DNA of 5,199 bases from Cellvibrionales bacterium UBA7375. GTDB lineage: Bacteria > Pseudomonadota > Gammaproteobacteria > Pseudomonadales > Porticoccaceae. This document shows, one piece after another, positions 1 to 5,199 of the stretch. The notes under the pieces were generated by a model. That model ran no database searches. It was given only the letters and a program-made list of their open reading frames with translations, and was not told the origin of the DNA. The stretch covers positions 1 to 5,199 of the forward strand of contig DKNZ01000005.1 in assembly GCA_002469845.1 (NCBI GenBank), in the 5' to 3' direction. The position numbers were made by a program, and so were the translations under genes. How positions within the stretch are numbered: position 1 is the stretch's first letter; every line of letters begins with the position of its first letter.

Positions 1-792
1 CGACTGACTAAAAAGCAAATTCAGTGGATTGATCAACTGCATCAGCAGGGCGATATAAGGCTACAGCTTAATACCAACTTATTGACCCGAGGCGATTCAA
101 GAGAACCGGAGCAGGCAGGTATCTATGGTGCGGTTATGGGCTCTTTATTAACTTTAGTGTTAACTTTAATTCTGTCATTCCCAATTGGTGTTGCTGCTGC
201 AATTTACCTTGAAGAATTTGCCCCAAAAAATAAATTTACCGATTTTATTGAGGTTAATATTAATAATTTGGCGGCTGTGCCATCAATTATTTTTGGTCTT
301 TTGGGCTTAGCTGTATTTATTAATTTTTTCCATGTGCCAAGATCTGTACCTATTGTGGGGGGCTTGGTGCTTACCATAATGACGTTGCCCACTATAATTA
401 TTACCAGTCGAGCAGCTATTAAGTCAGTTCCGCCATCTATTCGTGAGGCTGCCTTAGGTATGGGTGCATCAAAATACCAAGTGGTATTGCATCATGTGTT
501 ACCGCTAGCTCTTCCTGGTATGCTTACAGGTGCTATTATCGGTATGGCACAGGCTTTGGGTGAAACTGCTCCGCTGCTAATGATCGGAATGGTGGCATTT
601 ATTGTGGATATTCCTCAGGGCTTTTCTGATCCGGCCACAGTGCTGCCGGTTCAGATTTTCTTATGGGCAGATAGCCCTGAGCGGGCATTTATTGAGAAAA
701 CATCAGCTGCCATTATGGTACTTTTGTCATTCTTGTTAATTATGAATATAACAGCCGTTTGGTTGAGAAAACGTCTAGAACGTCGCTGGTAG
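1..792 (+). CDS. pstA: Phosphate ABC transporter permease PstA, 5'-truncated
   Basis: This is an inner-membrane permease subunit of the PstSCAB phosphate importer; with PstC it forms the channel powered by PstB. The frame is open from the first base, so the start lies upstream; 263 residues are visible. The TTG at 82 lies inside the frame and is not taken as the start. The soluble stretch before GDSREPEQAG (visible residues 30-39) is typical of the long PstA form with an extra N-terminal periplasmic domain, known in many Gammaproteobacteria. About five hydrophobic segments follow. The permease EAA loop starts at visible residues 149-151 (EAALGMGAS, then HHVLP), which is the site that contacts the ATPase. 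Downstream, QALGETAPLLMIG is a conserved PstA stretch. The C-terminus is basic (RKRLERRW), consistent with a cytoplasmic tail. The stop is 12 nt before pstB. The identification is firm; the long-form assignment is inferred from the visible part. Confidence 0.95.
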   Translation, partial: RLTKKQIQWIDQLHQQGDIRLQLNTNLLTRGDSREPEQAGIYGAVMGSLLTLVLTLILSFPIGVAAAIYLEEFAPKNKFTDFIEVNINNLAAVPSIIFGLLGLAVFINFFHVPRSVPIVGGLVLTIMTLPTIIITSRAAIKSVPPSIREAALGMGASKYQVVLHHVLPLALPGMLTGAIIGMAQALGETAPLLMIGMVAFIVDIPQGFSDPATVLPVQIFLWADSPERAFIEKTSAAIMVLLSFLLIMNITAVWLRKRLERRW

Positions 793-797
793 AAGAG
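793..797 (+). promoter_or_regulatory. Ribosome binding site of pstB
   Basis: A purine-rich AAGAG lies 7 nt before the ATG at 805, just after the pstA stop codon. It supports this ATG over the in-frame ATGs at 925 and 931, which lack a Shine-Dalgarno-like sequence, and so supports the long N-terminus of PstB. Confidence 0.6.
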
Positions 798-804
798 ATT
801 TATT

Positions 805-1671
805 ATGAAAGAAGCAAAAGTTGCAGCTAAGACCGCTAAAGACCCTAAATCAACTTCAAGGCAAGATTTGGAGGTCGATAAGGCACAGGCAACAGTGGGT
901 AATCGTTTTTGTGAAAATCCAAAAATGAGTATGCGTGATGTCAATGTATTCTATGGTGAAAAGCAGGCCATTCAAGATGTCAGTGTTGATATCGCTAAGA
1001 ATGAAGTAATTGCCATGATTGGCCCCTCAGGCTGCGGTAAGTCAACCTTTCTGCGATCATTAAATCGAATGAACGATACGGTTGATGGCTGTCGAGTTGA
1101 GGGAGAAGTATTGCTTGATGGCGATAATATTTATCAGCAGAATTTGGATGTAGTTGAGTTACGCGCAAGAGTTGGTATGGTATTTCAGAAGCCAAATCCA
1201 TTTCCTAAGTCAATATTTGAAAATATTGCCTACGGCCCAAAGATTCATGGTCTTGCTGATTCACGAGTTGATCTGGATGAGATTGTTGAGAACAGCCTAA
1301 AGAAAGCTGGGCTTTGGGAAGAGGTAAAAGAGCGGCTTCATCAGCCAGGTACCGGTCTTTCTGGTGGGCAGCAACAGCGACTCTGTATTGCTAGAGCCAT
1401 TGCGGTCAGTCCTGAGGTTATACTGATGGATGAGCCATGCTCGGCTCTGGACCCAATTGCAACAGCACGTATTGAAGAGCTAATTGAGGAATTAAGTCAG
1501 AATTTTACTATTGCCATTGTAACGCACAGCATGCAACAGGCAGCGCGTGTTTCACATCGTACAGCTTATTTTCATCTTGGAAAGCTGATTGAGGTCAATC
1601 CAACTGAGAGGGTGTTTACTATGCCTGAGAATCAGTTAACAGAGGCCTATATTACAGGCCGATTTGGCTAA
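805..1671 (+). CDS. pstB: Phosphate import ATP-binding protein PstB
   Basis: This is the cytoplasmic ATPase of the PstSCAB importer, which hydrolyses ATP to drive phosphate uptake through PstC/PstA. All ABC motifs are present in its 288 residues: aromatic A-loop Tyr50, Walker A GPSGCGKST at 73-81, Q-loop Gln128 in VFQKPNPFP, signature LSGGQQQR at 185-192, Walker B VILMDEP at 205-211, D-loop SALD at 213-216, and switch His241. The PstB-typical C-terminal YITGRFG closes the protein. It is about 30 residues longer than E. coli PstB because of a Lys/Ala/Asp-rich tail of roughly 40 residues before the ABC core. This tail looks disordered and contains no recognised domain. The TAA stop is followed directly by an in-frame TAG. 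The gene lies between pstA and phoU and is probably co-transcribed with both. A catalytically competent enzyme is expected. Confidence 0.98.
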   Translation: MKEAKVAAKTAKDPKSTSRQDLEVDKAQATVGNRFCENPKMSMRDVNVFYGEKQAIQDVSVDIAKNEVIAMIGPSGCGKSTFLRSLNRMNDTVDGCRVEGEVLLDGDNIYQQNLDVVELRARVGMVFQKPNPFPKSIFENIAYGPKIHGLADSRVDLDEIVENSLKKAGLWEEVKERLHQPGTGLSGGQQQRLCIARAIAVSPEVILMDEPCSALDPIATARIEELIEELSQNFTIAIVTHSMQQAARVSHRTAYFHLGKLIEVNPTERVFTMPENQLTEAYITGRFG

Positions 1672-1703
1672 TAGATGCCAAAGAATTCGAAGTAACGCAG
1701 TTT

Positions 1704-1711
1704 AAAGGAAG
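1704..1711 (+). promoter_or_regulatory. Ribosome binding site of phoU
   Basis: AAAGGAAG ends 6 nt before the ATG at 1718. It selects this start over the in-frame ATGs at 1727 and 1748. It is the only clear signal in the 46-nt gap after pstB, where I see no terminator or promoter; this fits read-through from pstB. Confidence 0.7.
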
Positions 1712-1717
1712 CTAAAT

Positions 1718-2398
1718 ATGCCAAAAATGTCATTTGAAAATCATATTATGACCCAGTTTGATGAGGAGCTTGAAGAGATTCGCACTCAGCTAATGGAGAT
1801 GGGCGGCAAAGTGGAACAGCAATTAAAAAATTCTATTCAAGCCGTAATCAAGGCAAATAGTAGTCTGGCCGAAATGGTAATCAAAGAAGAGCGCCTAGTG
1901 GATGAAATGGAAGTGGATATCGATGAAGCCTGTATTTTGATTATTGCCCGCCGCCAACCGGCCGCCAGCGATCTGCGTTTTGTGATGATGGTTACCAAGG
2001 CTATAAATGATCTTGAGCGTATAGGCGATGAAGCAAGAAAAATTGCCAATCATGCAGTTATCCTGTCTGAGCAGGATGGCTTATCACAGGGTTATAAAGA
2101 GGTTCGTCATCTTGGTGACTCGGTATCCGGTATGCTAGCTAATGCACTCGACGCCTTCGCACGTTTTGATGTGGATGCCGCTATGAAGACTTTAGAAGAA
2201 GATGCGCAGGTTGATCTTGATTATAAGAGCGCGCTAAGAGAGTTAGTCACCTATATGATGGAAGATCCAAGAAGCATTAGCCGTGCAATTAATATTTTAT
2301 GGGTTGTTCGATCTCTAGAGCGTATTGGCGATCATGCCAAAAATCTGTGTGAACAAATTGTTTATGTTGTTAAAGGTAAAGATATAAGGCATCAATAA
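1718..2398 (+). CDS. phoU: Phosphate signalling regulator PhoU
   Basis: PhoU is a cytoplasmic, peripheral-membrane protein that links the Pst transporter to the PhoR sensor kinase. It represses the Pho regulon when phosphate is plentiful and restrains excess uptake. The 226-residue product is close to the usual family length and all helical in character, with two PhoU repeats, each a three-helix bundle. Each repeat carries the conserved metal-binding type motif: DLERIGDEA at 98-106 and SLERIGDHA at 199-207. The segment ARRQPAASDLRFVM at 77-90 is the well-conserved turn of the first repeat; its counterpart MEDPRSISRAINILWVVRSL lies at 181-200. PhoU is the last gene of the operon and is followed by an intrinsic terminator. 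No truncation or unusual residue is seen. Confidence 0.97.
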   Translation: MPKMSFENHIMTQFDEELEEIRTQLMEMGGKVEQQLKNSIQAVIKANSSLAEMVIKEERLVDEMEVDIDEACILIIARRQPAASDLRFVMMVTKAINDLERIGDEARKIANHAVILSEQDGLSQGYKEVRHLGDSVSGMLANALDAFARFDVDAAMKTLEEDAQVDLDYKSALRELVTYMMEDPRSISRAINILWVVRSLERIGDHAKNLCEQIVYVVKGKDIRHQ

Positions 2399-2425
2399 TT
2401 GATGATTTTATAGTTGTATCGATAC

Positions 2426-2449
2426 GGAGGCGCATGCCTCCATTTTTTT
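2426..2449 (+). terminator. Rho-independent terminator after phoU
   Basis: A perfect 6-bp GC-rich stem (GGAGGC and GCCTCC) encloses a GCAT loop. One A and a run of seven T follow at once. It starts 27 nt after the phoU stop and is the natural end of the pst-phoU transcript. The opposite strand has no T-run after the stem, so it should act on the + strand only. A 10-bp palindrome, GTATCGATAC at 2416-2425, abuts the stem; its role, if any, is unclear. Confidence 0.9.
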
Positions 2450-2468
2450 AAATTAGCATTCAATTTCT

Positions 2469-2519
2469 TCGACATAAAAATGTCATATTAATAACATATT
2501 AATGACACAAAAATAACAT
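2469..2519 (+). promoter_or_regulatory. Tandem Pho boxes (PhoB-binding array)
   Basis: Five 7-bp half-sites recur at an exact 11-bp period, separated by 4-bp A/T linkers: TCGACAT (2469), ATGTCAT (2480), ATAACAT (2491), ATGACAC (2502) and ATAACAT (2513). This is the architecture of the Pho box (7-bp repeats related to CTGTCAT with 4-bp A/T spacers), each pair binding a PhoB dimer. The best half-site is ATGTCAT. The half-sites point toward the downstream receptor gene. Two adjacent 18-bp boxes (2469-2486 and 2491-2508) resemble the tandem arrangement at E. coli pstS. The fifth half-site is less certain because it overlaps the likely -10. PhoB binding is inferred from sequence only. Confidence 0.8.
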
Positions 2520-2524
2520 ATATT
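2519..2524 (+). promoter_or_regulatory. Candidate -10 element of the Pho-type promoter
   Basis: TATATT matches the sigma70 -10 consensus at five of six positions. It begins exactly 10 nt after the Pho box at 2491-2508, the spacing seen at E. coli phoA, where the Pho box replaces the -35. Transcription would begin near 2531, giving a leader of about 85 nt. A second candidate, TGTAAT at 2547-2552, also matches five of six positions but is too far from the array for the usual geometry. Confidence 0.5.
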
Positions 2525-2580
2525 CGCAGTCAAACAAGCACAGCACTGTAATTTTTTTCAACTACTGTGTCACTTCTAGA

Positions 2581-2600
2581 AGTCCATAAATGGGCTTTTT
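2581..2600 (+). other. Terminator-like hairpin in the receptor leader
   Basis: AGTCCA and TGGGCT can form a 6-bp stem (one G-T pair) around a TAAA loop, followed by TTTT. This gives the shape of a weak intrinsic terminator, ending only 6 nt before the ribosome binding site. A 12-nt palindrome, ACTTCTAGAAGT at 2572-2583, overlaps its first three bases, so the two structures cannot both form fully. It may attenuate transcription, stabilise the mRNA, or be chance in A+T-rich DNA. Confidence 0.3.
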
Positions 2601-2606
2601 ATCTGC

Positions 2607-2610
2607 GGAG
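2607..2610 (+). promoter_or_regulatory. Ribosome binding site of the receptor gene
   Basis: GGAG lies 5 nt before the ATG at 2616. It fixes the start that gives a complete signal peptide immediately at the N-terminus. Confidence 0.75.
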
Positions 2611-2615
2611 TTATA

Positions 2616-5199
2616 ATGAAAAACTATTTTTTCAAAATTCTTGTATTTTGTTTCATTTTGTCAGCACCGTTAGTATCTGCCAATAATACATTTGTTCAGG
2701 CTTTTCTAGAGAATGCCCCTTTACGCCAAATTAAGATTGAAGTAGACGGAGTAATTATTGGGGTTACTGACGGAAATGGTGTGGTAGAGGCCGAGATTGG
2801 AACTGGAGAACAAAAATTATACTTAATTGATGATGAAACAGAAATACCGGTGTTTTTCTCTCTATCTTCTGATGACGAGGTTGAAATATCAATAGTCTAC
2901 AGCAGAGACCCCAATAAAGCGCCAATTGTAAATACTCAGATTTTTGGGGCAGACTCCTCTGCAACAGGTTTTTTAGCGGGGATTGTTACTTCACCAACTG
3001 GTATTCCGATTCCAAACGCTAAAATTAATATAAATGACACTGAGCTTACTACCACAAATAAAGACGGTACCTATTCGCTAGAGCTCCCTCGGGGTCCTCA
3101 TAACGTTAGTGTTTACTTGGATGGTTACTCATCATCTGAGATAAACAATATTCGGGTGATGGCTGACTTGGGTTCATACGCTGGATTCAAGTTATTTAAA
3201 AAATCAAAAGTAGAAGATGATAATACTGCATCAAAAAGTTTTGAAGAAGTTGTAACACTTGGTGTCTTCAATCCTACCGATGGTGCAGAAAATATCGAAC
3301 GCTATGCCACTACTGTTGTTAGCGCGATTGACTCTGAGCAGTTATCAAGGTTTGGTGATAGTGATGTGGCAGATGCAATAACGAGAATGGTTGGACTAAG
3401 CATTAACGAGGGAAAGTATGCAAATGTTAGAGGCTTGGACGGGAGATATATTGCAACTACTTTTAATAAAATATTGATGCCAAGCACAGATCCAATGAGA
3501 CGGGATGTTCAGCTTGATCTATTTCCCTCAAATATTGTTGAAAAAATCGAAGTTCAAAAATCATTCAGTCCTGACCAACCAGCAACAACTACAGGTGGAT
3601 CCTTATCAGTTCACACAAAAGGGATACCAGACGAAAAAGTTAGCTCATTTAGTGTTTCGATTGGAACAAACTCCCTTGGTGGTATGGCGCAATCAAATTC
3701 TGGCTCCTCGCATGACTGGAAGGGCTATGATGATGGAAAACGTAGTTTGCCAGCTGGAGCGCTTGAATTAACAGGTGGCCAACCTGATATAACTGACGGC
3801 GGGAAAAGTCTTGACTCATACACCATATGGCGAGGGGTGGAAAGATGTTTTGCCTCTTCTGGATTTTGTGCAACAGATCTTGAGCGAAGAATGTTCACCC
3901 GTTCCTTTGATCATGATTATTCAATTTCTCATATTGATAAATCATTAAAAGAGGGATTTAGTGCAAGCAGAGGCAATAGGCTGAATCTTGATGCTGGTGA
4001 TCTTGGCTACTACTTTGCGGGCTCTTATGAAAAAGGAACATCTAATAGGGGTGATGCAAATTTAATGGATCCTGCTGGAGCTCAAGGCGCCTATGAAAGA
4101 ACTAAGGGCAATGTCTCATTTAATCTATATGGTGCGATTGGTTATGAGAATGATTACGGTGAAACCCTATTAAAATCAACCTTACTAAGATCAACCGATA
4201 ACTTAATCAAGCATTCAATTTACCTAGATGACGTTAAATTTTTCAACAATGCAACTATTGAGTATGTTGAGCGCCAGCTTGTTGCCAATAGTTTAAATGG
4301 TTCATATCTTTTTGAGATGTCTGAGTTTTCTGCAGAGTTGGATTGGCGTTTAGGTGAATCGGAAACTACGCGGGATGAGCCTGGAAGGAAGAAATATGAA
4401 TCTGAGAGTTATGGTGGTGGTGATTTCCAGCTTATTCCTGGTTCTGTTGAGCAAAGATGGTCAGATCTCGATGAAAAAAGTATGGATGGTGGTTTCGATC
4501 TAAAGCTAAGTAGGGAGTTTGGAGAAAATTATCTAACTCTAAAGTTAGGAATGTTGAACTCTGAAAAAAGTCGTTCGCTTTATCTGTATAGGTTTGGTTT
4601 TTTACCGCCTAGCTATCAAGATCTATATATAAATGATGTGTCTCTTGATGTTGCTAATGGTTTTTATGATGAAGATTACATGGACGCTAACGATAATATA
4701 ATCATTGATGATTTACTTCCTGACTTGTCAGAGGCGGTTCGATTTGATTCTGATTTAGAAAGTATTATTTCTCAAGAGAACATGTACAACGATACTTTTA
4801 TTATGACAGGTAAAACGGATACCACTGATACCTATTTTTCTGATGAAAACATCAACTCAAAATACTTAACAATTAATGCAGAGATATCTGATATTGCTGT
4901 TATTGAGGGCGGTTGGAGATTTGAAGAGTTTGAGCAAATCCTTACATATCCCAAGTCTTCTCAGTCAAATGAGGTTAATGGGACGCCATTATTGAAATCG
5001 AATTATTATCCCGCATTAAATTTAACTTATTTTGTAAATGAAATTACCCAGTTTCGTTTAGGATACAGCGAGACAGTTTCTTACCCAGGCTTAATTGAAA
5101 GATCAGAGTCAGTTTCTTACGATCCCGATACCGATAAAAAAATTATTGGTAATCCCTTACTAAAAGCATCCGATGTTGAAAATTATGATCTTCGAATTG
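2616..5199 (+). CDS. TonB-dependent outer-membrane receptor with N-terminal carboxypeptidase-regulatory-like domain, 3'-truncated
   Basis: This is an outer-membrane active transporter energised by TonB-ExbBD; its ligand is not known. The frame stays open to the window edge (861 residues visible). Residues 1-22 form a signal peptide ending in VSA. Residues 23-111 look like a small beta-sandwich domain that I cannot name firmly (GVTDGNG pattern). Residues 117-194 match a carboxypeptidase-regulatory-like domain (GIVTSPTGIPIPNAKI, then TNKDGTYSLELPRG). EEVVTLGVF at 210-218 may be the TonB box. The plug spans about 219-336, with VRGLDGRY at 271-278, LFPSNIVEKIEVQKSFSPD and a closing GGSLSVHTKG at 327-336. 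The barrel then begins; YPGLIERS and IIGNPLLKASDVENYDLRI near the end are typical of its later strands, so perhaps 100-250 residues are missing. Cys411 and Cys418 could form a loop disulfide. The upstream Pho boxes suggest phosphate-starvation control and a phosphorus-related ligand. Confidence 0.93.
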   Translation, partial: MKNYFFKILVFCFILSAPLVSANNTFVQAFLENAPLRQIKIEVDGVIIGVTDGNGVVEAEIGTGEQKLYLIDDETEIPVFFSLSSDDEVEISIVYSRDPNKAPIVNTQIFGADSSATGFLAGIVTSPTGIPIPNAKININDTELTTTNKDGTYSLELPRGPHNVSVYLDGYSSSEINNIRVMADLGSYAGFKLFKKSKVEDDNTASKSFEEVVTLGVFNPTDGAENIERYATTVVSAIDSEQLSRFGDSDVADAITRMVGLSINEGKYANVRGLDGRYIATTFNKILMPSTDPMRRDVQLDLFPSNIVEKIEVQKSFSPDQPATTTGGSLSVHTKGIPDEKVSSFSVSIGTNSLGGMAQSNSGSSHDWKGYDDGKRSLPAGALELTGGQPDITDGGKSLDSYTIWRGVERCFASSGFCATDLERRMFTRSFDHDYSISHIDKSLKEGFSASRGNRLNLDAGDLGYYFAGSYEKGTSNRGDANLMDPAGAQGAYERTKGNVSFNLYGAIGYENDYGETLLKSTLLRSTDNLIKHSIYLDDVKFFNNATIEYVERQLVANSLNGSYLFEMSEFSAELDWRLGESETTRDEPGRKKYESESYGGGDFQLIPGSVEQRWSDLDEKSMDGGFDLKLSREFGENYLTLKLGMLNSEKSRSLYLYRFGFLPPSYQDLYINDVSLDVANGFYDEDYMDANDNIIIDDLLPDLSEAVRFDSDLESIISQENMYNDTFIMTGKTDTTDTYFSDENINSKYLTINAEISDIAVIEGGWRFEEFEQILTYPKSSQSNEVNGTPLLKSNYYPALNLTYFVNEITQFRLGYSETVSYPGLIERSESVSYDPDTDKKIIGNPLLKASDVENYDLRI

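Noticed and set aside
82..792. TTG at 82 as the start of a shorter pstA
   Set aside because: The frame is open and coding-like back to base 1, with PstA-like residues upstream of 82; no ribosome binding site precedes the TTG.
651..944. Minus-strand open frame across the pstA-pstB junction, and similar ones at 204-392, 995-1201 and 1837-2049
   Set aside because: They lie antisense to well-identified pst and phoU genes, and their translations show no recognisable domain.
2469..2519. The 11-bp repeats as a CRISPR array or replication iterons
   Set aside because: The unit is too short for CRISPR and no replication gene is near; the 7+4 layout, A/T linkers, TGTCAT core and phosphate context fit Pho boxes far better.
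2547..2552. TGTAAT as the main -10 of the receptor promoter
   Set aside because: There is no -35 at 17 nt upstream and it is too far from the Pho boxes for known Pho promoter geometry; kept only as an alternative.
2540..2558. ACAG/CTGT stem followed by a T-run as a second terminator
   Set aside because: The loop would be only two bases and the stem four pairs, too weak to support a call.
2612..2617. Perfect TATAAT as a -10 element
   Set aside because: It overlaps the receptor start codon, has no -35 at the right distance (2589-2594 reads AATGGG), and would give a transcript without the ribosome binding site.
2764..2964. Minus-strand frames within the receptor gene (also 3302-3487 and 3649-3873)
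   Set aside because: They are antisense to the receptor, short, and without recognisable content.
3505..3771. Plus-strand open frame inside the receptor gene in another frame
   Set aside because: It sits wholly within the receptor plug and early barrel coding region, whose own frame gives clear family motifs; its product looks random.

Overview
The window looks like chromosomal DNA from a moderately A+T-rich Gammaproteobacterium, probably a marine or aquatic one. The proteins resemble pst/pho products and TonB-dependent receptors of Alteromonadales- or Cellvibrionales-like bacteria. This placement rests on protein flavour and gene order only. All real genes found are on the + strand.

Positions 1-2398 hold the 3' part of a high-affinity phosphate uptake operon. 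It runs pstA (5' end outside the window), pstB and phoU, which is the classical pst order. PstA is one of the two inner-membrane permease subunits, PstB is the ATPase that drives them, and PhoU couples transporter state to the PhoR/PhoB phosphate-sensing system. The genes are closely packed (12 nt between pstA and pstB, 46 nt between pstB and phoU). The operon ends in a strong intrinsic terminator at 2426-2449.

Positions 2450-2615 form a regulatory region. It contains a run of five 7-bp half-sites spaced at exactly 11 bp, the geometry of PhoB-binding Pho boxes. A -10-like hexamer lies 10 nt downstream of one of these boxes, as in known Pho promoters. The predicted leader carries a small terminator-like hairpin before a good ribosome binding site.

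Positions 2616-5199 encode a large TonB-dependent outer-membrane receptor whose 3' end lies beyond the window (861 residues visible). It has a signal peptide, two N-terminal beta-sandwich-like domains, a plug and most of a barrel.

Taken together, the locus suggests a phosphate-starvation module spanning both membranes. The receptor would bring a phosphate source across the outer membrane under PhoB control, and PstSCAB would take phosphate across the inner membrane. The substrate of the receptor cannot be read from the sequence.
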